Shown: positions 8,694 to 18,951, counted from the first letter of the stretch. The stretch: 64,000 nt of DNA from Candidatus Tectimicrobiota bacterium (GCA_026005175.1 BPKO01000008.1:62001-126000); one strand, 5' to 3'. Made by a program: numbers and translations. Notes: generated from the sequence alone by a model not told the origin.

Positions 8694-9713
8694 TCAGTCT
8701 GCCACCGCGGCCGACTCCGCCTCCTGCGGCCTTCCCAGCCGCCCGGCCAGCAGCTGCAAGCCCTGCCAGATGCCGCCTTTGAGGAAAAGCACCACGAGGA
8801 TGAAAATGACCCCGACGATGAGGCGCCAGCGGTCCCAGTACGCTGAAAAGAGGTCTTGCAAGGTGAGCATGAACGCTGCCCCCAGCACCGGCCCAAAAAG
8901 CGAGCCCATGCCGCCGATCAGCGTCATCATCACCACGTCGCCAGAGGTGGTCCAGTAAAGCAAGTCGAGGTAGGAAAAGCGCAGCAGCATGGCAAACAGG
9001 CCGCCGGCCAGCCCCGACAGGGCGCCGGAGATGACGAAGCAGCAGAGCTTGTACACCTGCGTGTTGTAGCCCACCATGCGGGCGCGCTCTTCGTTTTCGC
9101 GGATGGCGTGCAAGACACTGCCAAAGGGGGTGCGCACCAGGCGGTGGAGGAACGCAAAACTGACGGCAAAGACGGCCAGCACGAAGAAGTAAAACGCCAG
9201 GTTGTCGTTCATGTCCCAGCCCAGCAGCGCCGGGCGCCAAAACGGCAGCCCGTCCTCGCCACCGGTGAGGGTCTCGACCTGGTTGGCAATGAAAAACAGC
9301 ACCTGGGCAAAGGCCAGGGTAACCATGGCCAGGTAAATGCCCCGCAGCTGGATGGAAAAAAAGCCGATGAGCGCCGCCAGCGCCGCCGACACCACCAGCA
9401 CCGCGGCAAGGGTAAGGAGCATCGAGTCCACCGGCGCATACGTGACAAACAGGGCAGCGGTATAGGCGCCGACCCCCAAGTACGCCGCGTGGCCAAACGA
9501 GAGGATGCCGGTGTGGCCAAAGAGCAGATCAAAGGCAATGGCAAAAAGGGCGAAAATGACGATCTGCGCCAGCAGCATGGTGCGCGGCACCACAAAGGGC
9601 ACAAGGACAAACGCCAAAAGCAAGAGCCACACGCCGTAGGCGCTCGCGCGCTGCAGCGGCGCCGCCACGCCGGCGCGGGCTTCTTCCTGGCGGGCCAGCT
9701 TTTCCACCGGCAT
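8694..9713 (-). CDS. livM: Branched-chain amino acid ABC transporter permease (LivM-type)
   Basis: DLLFGHTGILSFGHAAYLGVGAYTAAL, LRGIYLAMVTLAFAQVLFF; start overlaps livH stop. Confidence 0.88.
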   Translation of the reverse strand: MPVEKLARQEEARAGVAAPLQRASAYGVWLLLLAFVLVPFVVPRTMLLAQIVIFALFAIAFDLLFGHTGILSFGHAAYLGVGAYTAALFVTYAPVDSMLLTLAAVLVVSAALAALIGFFSIQLRGIYLAMVTLAFAQVLFFIANQVETLTGGEDGLPFWRPALLGWDMNDNLAFYFFVLAVFAVSFAFLHRLVRTPFGSVLHAIRENEERARMVGYNTQVYKLCCFVISGALSGLAGGLFAMLLRFSYLDLLYWTTSGDVVMMTLIGGMGSLFGPVLGAAFMLTLQDLFSAYWDRWRLIVGVIFILVVLFLKGGIWQGLQLLAGRLGRPQEAESAAVAD

Positions 9714-10582
9714 CACACCACTCCTTTGCCACCAAAGAGGCCTTCGGGTTTGAGCAGCAAAAAGGCCGCCATGAAGACGAAAATCACCGTGTTGGAAAAC
9801 TCCGGCGACACGATGGCCGTGAGGTTCATCACCAGGCCCACGAAGAGCCCGCCAAAGAGGGCACCGCGGAAGTTGCCCAGGCCGCCCAATACGACGACCA
9901 CGAAGCTCTCGACCAGAATGGAGTTGCCCATCAGGGGCTCGATGGTTACCAGCGGCGTCATCAGCGTGCCGGCCACCGCGGCCAGGGCCACGCCCACGCC
10001 GTAACCGGCGGTGAACAGACGGCGGATGTTGATCCCCAGGCACTCCACCATCTCCGGCCACTCCACCCCCGCACGGAGGATGGCCCCGTACTTGGTGGTG
10101 CGCAGGAAGAGCCAAATGAGCAGCACCAGCACCGCGGTAAAAGCGATCAGGAACAGCCGATACAGGGCCACTTTGGTAAAGCCCAAGTCCACCGTCCCCT
10201 GAAGCAGCGCCGGGGGATGGGTCGTCCTTCCTTCTAGGCCCCAGACGATGGCAATGCCTTCCTCAAAGATCAGGGCCAGGCCAAAGAGCAGCAGCAAGTG
10301 GTAGTGCGGATCCTCGCTGTAAAGCGGCCGCAGCAGCCCCGCTTCCACGACGATGCCCAGCAGCCCGGTAAGAAGGGCGCTGCCCACCAGCCCCAGGAAG
10401 AAGCTGCCGGTGGCCTGCGTCAGGGAATAGGCCAGGTAAACGCCCAGGGCGTAAAAGACGCCGTGGGCAAAGTTGATGATGCGCAGCATGCCAAAAATAA
10501 TCGACAGGCCCACGGCCACCAGCACCAGGCTCATCCCCGTGACCAGGCCGTTGAGCGCCTGACTGACCAGAAGTTCGAGCAT
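9713..10582 (-). CDS. livH: Branched-chain amino acid ABC transporter permease (LivH-type)
   Basis: LNGLVTGMSLVLVAVGLSIIFGMLRIINFAHGVFYALGVY, VVVVLGGLGNFRGALFGGL. Confidence 0.9.
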   Translation of the reverse strand: MLELLVSQALNGLVTGMSLVLVAVGLSIIFGMLRIINFAHGVFYALGVYLAYSLTQATGSFFLGLVGSALLTGLLGIVVEAGLLRPLYSEDPHYHLLLLFGLALIFEEGIAIVWGLEGRTTHPPALLQGTVDLGFTKVALYRLFLIAFTAVLVLLIWLFLRTTKYGAILRAGVEWPEMVECLGINIRRLFTAGYGVGVALAAVAGTLMTPLVTIEPLMGNSILVESFVVVVLGGLGNFRGALFGGLFVGLVMNLTAIVSPEFSNTVIFVFMAAFLLLKPEGLFGGKGVV

Positions 10583-10645
10583 GGCTCCTCGCGGCAATCG
10601 GCTCCTGCTGGGAGTCTTTTAAGTCTCGCCGGCCCGGCGCAGGGG

Positions 10646-10676
10646 GCGCCCCAGGGGCACGCCCCTGCGGGGGCGC
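10646..10676. terminator. Nested stem-loop immediately after the substrate-binding-protein stop codon, upstream of livH
   Basis: GCGCCCC(10646-10652)/GGGGCGC(10670-10676) and CAGGGGC(10652-10658)/GCCCCTG(10661-10667). Confidence 0.6.
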
Positions 10677-11952
10677 TTAGATGCGCTCCTTGAAGTGGCA
10701 CTGCGCCCGCGCTTGCGTCCAGGCGATTTCGGCCGGGTTGGACACCGTGTGCAAGAAGACCCAGTCGTCCTCGTAACGCTTCTCTTCGGGCTTTTTGCCC
10801 ACCGCGGCGTAGTGCGGCTTTTCCACCACGTGGGTGTCCGGGTTCATGCGCTCCGGGCCGGTGAGGCCGTCGAACTGCCACTTCTCCAGCGCCAGGATGT
10901 TGTCGCGCGCCTTGAGCGACTGCGTCTCGGCCACGGTCTTGAGGTACATGAGCAGCGTGGCGTAGCCTACGGCGTGATACCAGTCCGGGGTGCGGTTATA
11001 CGTCTTCCTGAAGCGCGCCGTGAACTCCTGCGACAGCGGGGGCCTCGACGGTGTGCCACCACAGGAGGTTGGTGATGGTGCCCTGCAGCACCTGCGAGCC
11101 GCAGTTCTGGAAGGGGTTCAGCCCGCCCAGCGTCCACAGCACCCGCATTTCCTCCATCAGCCCCATCTGGTAGGCCTGCTTCAGGGCGTTGATGGTGGCC
11201 GGCGCGCCGATGCCGATCCAGAAAAGGGCGTCGGGCTTCTGCACCCGCGCCTTGTTGAGGTGCGAGGTGAAGTCCGAGGCTTTGGGGTCAAAAAAGCTGT
11301 CCTCCACGATCTGAATGGGCAGCTCTTTTTCCTTGATGTAGTCCAGCACCACCTGCCGCGACTGCTTGCCCCAGTTGTAGTTCACCGTCGCCAGGGCCCA
11401 GCGCCCTTGCCGCAGCTCTGGATACGTCTCCAGGGCGTAAATAAACGGCGTGCGCAGCTGGGTGAAGTTGGTGGCATTCCACTTGAAGACGTAGCGGTTG
11501 CACTTCTCGCCAAAGAGCTCGAACTGCCCGGTGCCGGTGGTCATGGTGACGCGGTTACCGGAGGCGATGGGGGCCAGTGCGGTGGCCGTTGAAGCCAGAA
11601 TGGCGCCGTCGAGGTGATGCGCCCCGCGCTCCAGGGCCTCGTGCGCCTTGCGCACCGCCACCCCGGGATTGGACTGCGTGTCGTAAATCGTGTGCTCCAC
11701 CTCCAGGCCCCGGCGCTTGAGCTGCGGCCGCATCTCTTCCAAGGCCAGCTGCGCCCCTTCGTTGTAGTAAGCGCCGTAGAACTGGGCAAACCCCGACATG
11801 CAGTAAAGCGCGGCGATGCGCAGGGTCTTGTTCTGGGCGTGCAGGATGCCGGGGAAGCCCACGGCCGCCAGGCTGCCGGCGGCAAGGGTGGCGCGGAGCA
11901 CCTGGCGGCGCGTGACACGCGGGACGGCTTGCGGTTGCGTGGAGGTCTGCAT
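10677..11952 (-). CDS. ABC transporter substrate-binding protein (Leu/Ile/Val-type, periplasmic binding protein), interrupted by +1 indel at 11038-11044
   Basis: Export signal, LRIAALYCMSGFAQFYGAYYNEGAQLALEEM; frames 11952..10996 and 10949..10677 join as HTVEAPLSQEFTARFRKTYNRTPDWYHAVGYATLLMYLKTV. Confidence 0.85.
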
Positions 11953-11987
11953 GGTCTTTCCTCCCTTAAAATTCCCAGGCCACGCCG

Positions 11988-12677
11988 CTACACGCCGAGG
12001 AAGGCCTCCTGCACCTGGCGGTTGCGGCGCAAGTCCTGGGTCGTGCCCTGGTAGCGGATGACGCCCTGGTCGATGATGTAGTGGCGATCCGCCACCGCCA
12101 GGCAGAGCTCCAAATTCTGCTCTGCCACCAGCAGGGTAACGCCTTCGCGCTTGAGCTCCAGCAGCAGCGCTTTGATGGCCTGCACGATCAGCGGGGCCAG
12201 GCCTTCGGAAGGCTCGTCGAGGAGGATCAGCCGCGGGCCGTTAACCAGGGTGCGGGCGATGGCCAGCATCTGCTGCTCGCCGCCGCTGAGCGCCCGGCCG
12301 CGGTGGGTGCGGCGGGCGGCCAGTCCGGGAAAGGTGTCCAGGACCCGCTCAATGGTCCAGGGATGGCCTGGCCGCCAGGCAATAGTGAGATTCTCCAGCA
12401 CCGTGAGCTCGGTAAAAATGAGGCGGTTTTCCGGCACGTAGCCCAGCCCCAGGCGGCTGATTTCGTAAGGGCGCATGCCGGTCAGCGCCTTGCCGCAAAA
12501 GCGCACCTCACCGCGCCGCGGTGGCGTCAGCCCCATGATCGAGCGCAGGGTGGTCGTCTTGCCGGCGCCGTTGCGGCCCAGCAGGGTGACCACTTCGCCT
12601 TCGGCCACCTGCAAGTCGATGCCGTGCAGGATGTGGCTCTTGCCGTAGTAAGTGTGCACGCCGTGCAGCTCAAGCAT
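11988..12677 (-). CDS. livF: Branched-chain amino acid ABC transporter ATP-binding protein (LivF-type)
   Basis: Walker A GRNGAGKTTTLRSI, LSGGEQQMLAIARTL, LLDEPSEGLAP. Confidence 0.93.
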   Translation of the reverse strand: MLELHGVHTYYGKSHILHGIDLQVAEGEVVTLLGRNGAGKTTTLRSIMGLTPPRRGEVRFCGKALTGMRPYEISRLGLGYVPENRLIFTELTVLENLTIAWRPGHPWTIERVLDTFPGLAARRTHRGRALSGGEQQMLAIARTLVNGPRLILLDEPSEGLAPLIVQAIKALLLELKREGVTLLVAEQNLELCLAVADRHYIIDQGVIRYQGTTQDLRRNRQVQEAFLGV

Positions 12678-13431
12678 GCTGGAGCCCTCCCAGGTAAGCC
12701 CGCTGCACGGCTTCGTTTTGCCGGACCTCCGCCGGCGTGCCTTCGGCCAGCACCGCGCCCTGGTGCAGCACCGTGATGCGCGTGGAAATGCTCATGACGA
12801 TTTTCATGTCGTGCTCGATGAGCACGATGGTCCTGCTTTCCCCGATCCGCTCGATGAGCTGCATCATGGCGCGCGTCTCGTCGCGCGACATGCCGCTGGT
12901 GGGCTCGTCCAGCAGCAGCAGGCGCGGCTCGGTGGCCAGCGCCAGTCCCACTTCCAGCGCCCGGTAGTCGCCGTGCGACAGCTCCCGCACCAGCTTGTGG
13001 CGCTGCGCGTACAGCCCCACCTGCGCCAGGACCGCTTCGGCACGCTCGTTCACTTCCTTAAGGGAGGAGGCCAGGCGCAGCAGGCTGAAGCGGTACGGGC
13101 TGCGCGCCTGCACCGCCAGGCGCACGTTCTCGTACACGCTGAGGCCGGGAAAGAGGCTGGAAATCTGGAAAGAGCGGCCGATGCCAAGCTGCGCAATGGC
13201 GTAAGGCTTGAGCCCGGTGATGTCGCGCCCCTGAAAGAAAATGCGCCCCGCCGTCGGCGCCAGGTGCCCGGAGAGAAGGTTGAAGAGGGTGGTCTTGCCC
13301 GCCCCGTTGGGCCCGATGATGGCGTGGATGCTGCCCGGCGTGACCCCCAGGTTCACCCGCTGCACCGCCACCAGGCCGCCAAAGGCCTTGGTGAGGTCGC
13401 GAGTCTCGAGAATAAATCGCCCGTTTTTCAC
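12670..13431 (-). CDS. livG: Branched-chain amino acid ABC transporter ATP-binding protein (LivG-type)
   Basis: Walker A GPNGAGKTTLFNLLSG, LLDEPTSGMS, IVLIEHDMKIVMSIS. Confidence 0.92.
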   Translation of the reverse strand: MKNGRFILETRDLTKAFGGLVAVQRVNLGVTPGSIHAIIGPNGAGKTTLFNLLSGHLAPTAGRIFFQGRDITGLKPYAIAQLGIGRSFQISSLFPGLSVYENVRLAVQARSPYRFSLLRLASSLKEVNERAEAVLAQVGLYAQRHKLVRELSHGDYRALEVGLALATEPRLLLLDEPTSGMSRDETRAMMQLIERIGESRTIVLIEHDMKIVMSISTRITVLHQGAVLAEGTPAEVRQNEAVQRAYLGGLQHA

Positions 13432-13820
13432 GTGCCCTCCTCTGGTCCCTGCCGATGGCGGCAGTCTACGCCGAGGCCCCGGGCGCTGTCAAGCCCAGAG
13501 GGCACCCGGCGCCCTGTCAGGATTCCTGACGGCGGCCATCCTGGCGCCAACGCCTTGGAATTCTTGCCCTTTGGGCGGCAGGCGGGCGGGCGGTGTCGGA
13601 TTGCTTGCCACTCTACCACCGGCCGGGCCGCCCGCATCAAGGCGGCGCTGCCGCTCCCCAGGCCTAGCGGATGCGTCGCTTCCACGACAGCTGAGCCCTG
13701 TATGCGAAGAGAGACAAAATGCGGTTCCTGCCGCCAGCAGGCGAAGCCGAAACGAGCACGGCCTTTGCATGCGGAGGCCTGCCAGGGGCACGCACGGGGA
13801 GCCAAGGGAGGAGCAGCGAC

Positions 13821-14519
13821 ATGCGAGGCATCAAAGTGATTCTCCTCGGCGTGGGACTGGCCGTCAGCCTGCTTGGCCGCCCGTGGCCGGCCTGGAGTTA
13901 CTCCCTGTTCGGTCCTGGCTGGGATGGCCCCGGGCTGGGCAGCGCCACGGTGCTGTACCACTTCGGGCCCCTGACCTCCGACTTGCCAGAAGACGTGGTC
14001 AAGGACACCCTGCGCGCCGCCCTCGACGTCTGGGCAGCAGTGGCCAACCTCACCTTCATCGAAACGGCCACTGCCGGCCTGCCGCAGGCCATTGATTTTT
14101 CCTTCACCACCCTTTCCCCAGGCGACATTCTCGCCTTTGCCTTCCCGCCACCGCCCTGGAATTCCGAAACCCACGCCGGGGACGTCGTCTTTGACGATGC
14201 CGAACTCTGGGAAGTGGGCAACGGGCTGGGCGGCGCCGCCTATGACTTGCTCTGGGTGGCGGTGCACGAGGTCGGCCACGCCCTGGGGCTCGGCCATTCT
14301 GACGTCTTTGGCTCGGTGATGTATCCGTTTGTCAGTGCGGATACTGCCTTCACCGGGCTACACGCCGATGACATCGCCGGCATCTTGGCCCTCTACGCCG
14401 CGGCGCCCGAGCCGGGCACGCTGGTGCTCCTTGCCAGCGGGCTCGGCGGCCTGCTTGGCCTGCGCCGCCGCGCTAGATCACCCCTTCCTGGCGCAAGGCG
14501 GCAAGCTCTGCGGCCGTGA
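13821..14519 (+). CDS. Secreted matrixin-like zinc metalloprotease with PEP-CTERM sorting signal
   Basis: HEVGHALGLGHS, SVMYPF Met-turn, C-terminal PEPGTLVLLASGLGGLLGLRRRAR. Confidence 0.8.
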   Translation: MRGIKVILLGVGLAVSLLGRPWPAWSYSLFGPGWDGPGLGSATVLYHFGPLTSDLPEDVVKDTLRAALDVWAAVANLTFIETATAGLPQAIDFSFTTLSPGDILAFAFPPPPWNSETHAGDVVFDDAELWEVGNGLGGAAYDLLWVAVHEVGHALGLGHSDVFGSVMYPFVSADTAFTGLHADDIAGILALYAAAPEPGTLVLLASGLGGLLGLRRRARSPLPGARRQALRP

Positions 14520-15669
14520 GGCCCAGCAGCCCGCCGAGGATCTCCTCGGTGTGGGCACCCAGAGGCGGCCCGGCGTGGGTGACGCGGCCCGGGGTGCGCG
14601 ACAGCTTGGGCACCACCCCGGGCTGCGGCAAGGCACCAACGTGCGGCTCTGGGGCCTCGATGATCATCTCGCGCGCCCGGTAGTGGGGATCGGCAAAAAT
14701 ATCGGCAATGCTCATGATCGGAGCGTAGGGCACCTGGTGCGCCTCCAGCTCGCGCGCCGCCTCCTCGTAAGTTCTCGCCGCAAACCAGGCCTCCACTTGC
14801 TGCAGCAGCGCTTCGAGGTGCTCGGCCCGCGCCTCGGCCGTGGCAAAGCGCGGGTCGTCGACCAGCTCGGGCTGCCCCAGCAAGGCGCAGAGGCGAGCGA
14901 AGAGGTGCTGCGCCGGCGCCGTGTAGGCCACCCAGCGGCCGTCTTTGGTCTGGCAGGCACCGCCCGGCCAGGCCACGTGCTGCCGCAGGCCCCGCTCGCG
15001 CACCACCCCCTGGCGGCCGTACAGGGTAGCCGTGTACTCCAGGACGCGAAAGGCCGACTCGTAGAGCGCGGCGTCGATCCACTGCCCCTCGCCGGTGGCG
15101 TCGCGGTGGCGCAGGGCAGCGAGAATGCCAAAGGCGGCAAACAGCCCCGTCAAGTAGTCCGGGTAGACGGGGGTGGGGCGGATGGGGGGCAGCTCCGGCA
15201 CGCCGTTGAGGTACCAGGTACCGCCGAAGGCCGAGCCGATGGCGGCAAAGCCGGGGCCGTGGCGCCGCGGCCCGCTCTGGCCAAAGGCGGTGATGCGGGC
15301 CATCACCAGGCGCGGGTTGAGGCGGCTGAGCTCCTCCCAGCCCAGGTGCCAGCGCTCCAGGGTGCCGGGGCGGAAGTTCTCGATGACCACGTCGCACAGG
15401 GGCACCAGGCGCCGCACGATCTCCTGACCGCGAGGGTGGCGCAAGTCAAGGGTGAAGACTTTCTTGCCGCGGTTTTCCAGCGCCCACCAGTAGTGACACT
15501 CCCCTTCTGCGGGGCCCATGCGCCGCAGGTCGTCGCCGCGGCCGGGCAGTTCGGCTTTTAACACCTCGGCGCCAAACTCGGCCAGCAGGGCGCCACAGAA
15601 AGGACCGGCGACTACCGAAGCCAGCTCCAGCACGCGAATGCCTTCCAGGGGTCGTCGTCCCGCGCTCAT
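14473..15669 (-). CDS. CaiB/BaiF family (type III) CoA-transferase
   Basis: LEGIRVLELASVVAGPFCGALLAEFGAEVLK, NRGKKVFTLDLR, NFRPGTLERW. Confidence 0.92.
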   Translation of the reverse strand: MSAGRRPLEGIRVLELASVVAGPFCGALLAEFGAEVLKAELPGRGDDLRRMGPAEGECHYWWALENRGKKVFTLDLRHPRGQEIVRRLVPLCDVVIENFRPGTLERWHLGWEELSRLNPRLVMARITAFGQSGPRRHGPGFAAIGSAFGGTWYLNGVPELPPIRPTPVYPDYLTGLFAAFGILAALRHRDATGEGQWIDAALYESAFRVLEYTATLYGRQGVVRERGLRQHVAWPGGACQTKDGRWVAYTAPAQHLFARLCALLGQPELVDDPRFATAEARAEHLEALLQQVEAWFAARTYEEAARELEAHQVPYAPIMSIADIFADPHYRAREMIIEAPEPHVGALPQPGVVPKLSRTPGRVTHAGPPLGAHTEEILGGLLGLTAAELAALRQEGVI

Positions 15670-15771
15670 GCGCCTTTTTGCTCCTCTGCAAGCAGCGGTA
15701 GGGTGTTTCCGGCCCTTCTGTATACCACGGCCGGCCGCAGCGCACCAGCCGCGCCGTGGCCACCGCCCGCG

Positions 15772-17304
15772 CTAGCCGCGCCTGCCGTCGCCGCACAAGG
15801 TGAGCAGGGCGACGGCGATGAACCCCAGGGCGTACAGCCCCAGCAGCCCGGCCATGGCCAGGTGGCCACGGGTGGCGTAAAGCCATGCCGCCACGGCGCA
15901 GCCGGCACCGCCCAGGCCGTCGAGGAGCACCGGCCACGACAGCGGCAGGCGGTATTCTCCCAGGCTGCGCGCGGCGCCCCGCTTGGGGGTGCGCACGAAC
16001 TCCCCGGGTCGCCGCCGCAGCACCTGCCAGAAGGCCCGCGTGGTGTTCATCGCCAGCCCTGCCCCCAGAGGCAACAGCAGGGGCAGCAGCCACAGGCGCC
16101 GCCACCCGTCGCGGTAAAGGACAAGTTGCGCGGCGCCGTAGCTCAGCAGCGGCCCCAGCACCCCCACGGCAAACAGCGCCAGGTCCACGGCCGTAAGGGG
16201 TTGAGGCGCCGGGACCAGGGGCAGCTGCAGCAGGGCCAGCCCCACCGAGGCCAGCATCAGCGGGTGAATCAAGTAGACGGTCAGGTGCAGCGTCGCTTGC
16301 AGCTTCACCCACCCCGGCAGCGGCGCTTGCCAGAGGCGGGGCAGGAGCTTGCGCGCCGTCTGCAGCGATCCTTTGGCCCAGCGGAACTGCTGCGCTTTGA
16401 CACTGCGCATGTCTGCCGGCAGTTCTGCCGCCACCGTCACCTCGGGCAGGTAGGCGATGCGCCAGCCTCTGAGCTGCGCCCGGTAAGAAAGGTCGAGGTC
16501 CTCCGTCAGGGTATCGCCTTGCCAGCCGCCAGCGTCCTGGATGGCCGCTGCCCGCCACACTCCGGCGGTGCCGTTGAAGTTGCCCAGCAGGCCGTTCCAC
16601 AGGCGGGCAGCCTGCTCTACGGCAAAGTGGCCGTCGATGGCCAGGGCCAGCACGCGGGTAAGCAGCGAGGCGTCACGGTTGAGGTGCGTCCAGCGCGTCT
16701 GCACCGCCCCCACGCGGGGATCGGCCAGCAAGTAAGGGATGGTTTTCTGGAGCCAGTCGCGCGGCGGCACGAAATCGGCGTCGAAAATCGCCGTAAAGGG
16801 CGCCTGGCTGCGCTTCTGCCCTTCTTGCAAGGCACCGGCTTTGTAGCCGTGACGCACGTGGCGCCTGAGGTGCTGCACGTCCACCCCCTGGGTGCGCCAG
16901 CGGGCCACTTCCGCGGCCACCAGCCAGGGCGTGTCGTCGGTGGAGTCGTCGAGCACCTGCACCGTCAGGCGCTCGCGCGGCCAATCAAGGGCGCAGGCCG
17001 CCTGAATCACCCGCCGCACCACCTGCTTTTCGTTGTAGACCGGCAGCTGCACGAGCACCGCCGGCCACGCCTGCCGCGCGGCCGGCAGGCCAGGACCCTG
17101 CCGCTGCTGGCGGATGACCTTGCGCCAGCGGCGCAGCATCAAGGCCAGCAGCACGTACCAGTTCACCGTGTAGGCAAACAACGCCAGCGTCACCAGCAGG
17201 TGCAGGATGACCAGTGCCCACGCTCCCAGCATGCCCACCCCGATGCGCCCTCGGCCCGAGAAAGCCGCAGTTCCGGTTCCTGCCTGAGCGGCGGCAAAGA
17301 GCAT
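15772..17304 (-). CDS. Membrane glycosyltransferase family 2 (BcsA/CslA-like)
   Basis: VQLPVYNE, VLDDSTDDT, IFDADFVPP, TEDLDLSYRAQLRGW, QQFRWAKG; multiple TM helices. Confidence 0.85.
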   Translation of the reverse strand: MLFAAAQAGTGTAAFSGRGRIGVGMLGAWALVILHLLVTLALFAYTVNWYVLLALMLRRWRKVIRQQRQGPGLPAARQAWPAVLVQLPVYNEKQVVRRVIQAACALDWPRERLTVQVLDDSTDDTPWLVAAEVARWRTQGVDVQHLRRHVRHGYKAGALQEGQKRSQAPFTAIFDADFVPPRDWLQKTIPYLLADPRVGAVQTRWTHLNRDASLLTRVLALAIDGHFAVEQAARLWNGLLGNFNGTAGVWRAAAIQDAGGWQGDTLTEDLDLSYRAQLRGWRIAYLPEVTVAAELPADMRSVKAQQFRWAKGSLQTARKLLPRLWQAPLPGWVKLQATLHLTVYLIHPLMLASVGLALLQLPLVPAPQPLTAVDLALFAVGVLGPLLSYGAAQLVLYRDGWRRLWLLPLLLPLGAGLAMNTTRAFWQVLRRRPGEFVRTPKRGAARSLGEYRLPLSWPVLLDGLGGAGCAVAAWLYATRGHLAMAGLLGLYALGFIAVALLTLCGDGRRG

Positions 17305-17400
17305 AGCACAGCCTCTCCTGCCGAGGCGAGGGCTGCCGGTAGGGGCAGCGCGCGCAAGCCGCATGTGGTATAAAATGGGCTGGTGAGAAAGAGGGGTGCC

Positions 17401-17841
17401 ATGACCGCCCTGCCCGAACCCTTTCCCCCTTGCACTTGCCCGCGCTGCCAGGCCCTGTGCCGGCGGCCCTGCTGGCCCACGCCGGCCGAGGCCGAGGCGC
17501 TGCTTGCCGCCGGCTACGGCCCGCAGCTCATGCTGGCCTGGTGGCCGCGGCCACGCCAGGGAGAGATTCTGGTGCTCTGCCCGGCGGTGACGGGGCGCGA
17601 GGGCTTCTGTGCCCCGGCGCCGGAAGACTGGGAAGCGGAGGCGCCAGGGCGGCGCTGCGTCATGCAGACCCCGGAAGGGCTCTGCCGCCTCCATGCCCTG
17701 GGGCTCAAACCCCTTGAGGGCCGCCTGGCAAGCGGCTGTGCCCCTTACCCGGGATGGCAGGTGCGCCAGGCGATTGCCGCCCTGTGGGATACCCCCGAGG
17801 GCAAGGCGGTGGTGGACCGCTGGCGGCAGGATGCGGGCTGA
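17401..17841 (+). CDS. Conserved hypothetical cysteine-rich protein (possible metal-binding knuckle)
   Basis: ORF from ATG with CTCPRCQALCRRPCWPTPAEAEALLAAGYG and later C...C..H; overlaps next gene. Confidence 0.55.
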   Translation: MTALPEPFPPCTCPRCQALCRRPCWPTPAEAEALLAAGYGPQLMLAWWPRPRQGEILVLCPAVTGREGFCAPAPEDWEAEAPGRRCVMQTPEGLCRLHALGLKPLEGRLASGCAPYPGWQVRQAIAALWDTPEGKAVVDRWRQDAG

Positions 17842-18859
17842 CGCGGTGGCCCAAGACGCGCCGCTGGTTTCGGTGTTGCTGCCGGTGTGGAACGCCGCAG
17901 CCACCCTGCTCGCCTGCCTGCGCAGCCTGCAGCGGCAGCGCGAGCGGCGCTGGGAGTGTGTTCTCGTCGACGACGGCTCTTGCGACGCCTCCCTTGCCGT
18001 GGCACGCCGCGTTGCCGCCCGCGAGCCGCGCCTAAAGGTGCTTGCCACGCCGCACCGCGGCCTGGTGGCGGCGCTGCAGACCGGCCTAAACCACTGCCGC
18101 GGCCGCTTCGTGGCGCGCATGGACGCCGACGACCTCATGCACCGCGAGCGCCTGGCCTTGCAGAGCCAGTGGCTCCTGAGCCACCCCGAGCTGGCGGCAG
18201 TGGGCTGCCACGTGCGGCTCTTCCCGCGCCGCTTTCTGCGTGCGGGGCGGCGCGCTTACGAGCGCTGGCTCAACAGCATCGACAGCCCGCAGCGGGTGCG
18301 CCAGGAAGCCTTCGTGGAGTGCCCCGTGGCCCATCCCACGCTCATGGTGCGCCGCGAGATCCTGCTGGCTTTTGGCTACCGCGACTGCGGCTGGCCCGAG
18401 GACTACGACTTGCTCCTGCGCCTGCTCACCAGCGGCCTGCACGTGGGCATGGTGCCGCGGCGCCTGCTGCTGTGGCGCGACACGCCACAGCGGCTGTCGC
18501 GCACCAGCCCCACGTACGCGCTGTCACGCTTTACCGCCTGCAAGGCGGCCTTTCTTGCCGCCTCGTTCCTTGCCGGCAGGGACACCTACATCCTGTGGGG
18601 GTTTGGCGAAACCGGCAAGGCCCTCCACCGCGCCTTGCGGGCGCACGGCAAGCGCCCGGCCTACATCGTCGAGCTGCACCCGCGGCGGCTGGGCAAAACC
18701 ATCCACGGCGCGGCGGTCATCCCTCCTGACGCCCTGCCCCGGGTGGCGCGCCTGCCGCTGGTGGTTTCGGTAGCCGGGGCGGCCGCCCGCACCGAGATCC
18801 GCCAGGCCCTGGCGCAAATGGGCTTTGTAGAAACCCGCGACTTTGTCTGCGCTGCATAA
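17832..18859 (+). CDS. Glycosyltransferase family 2 with C-terminal Rossmann-like domain
   Basis: VSVLLPVWNAAATL, LVDDGSCD, ARMDADDLM, then YILWGFGETGKALHRALRAHGKRPAYIVELHPRRLGKTIHGAAVIPP. Confidence 0.8.
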
Positions 18860-18879
18860 AAAAACGCCAGGCCGCAGGG

Positions 18880-18920
18880 CGCCACCTTCCCTTGTTTTCC
18901 AGGGGCAGGTGGCGTAGACT
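18880..18920 (+). promoter_or_regulatory. Inverted repeat CGCCACCT-N19-AGGTGGCG bracketing TTGTTT-N17-TAGACT
   Basis: Perfect 8-bp arms 18880-18887/18907-18914; right arm abuts TAGACT. Confidence 0.5.
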
Positions 18921-18951
18921 GCGGCGGCAACCCGTACGGAGGAGGATCCCC

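Noticed and set aside
7126-9240. 704-aa minus-strand ORF
   Set aside because: Shadow of the TPR gene and livM in GC-rich DNA; Gly/Ala/Arg-rich low-information product, no motifs.
15703-17373. 556-aa plus-strand ORF
   Set aside because: Antisense to the GT2 membrane protein, which has clear catalytic motifs.
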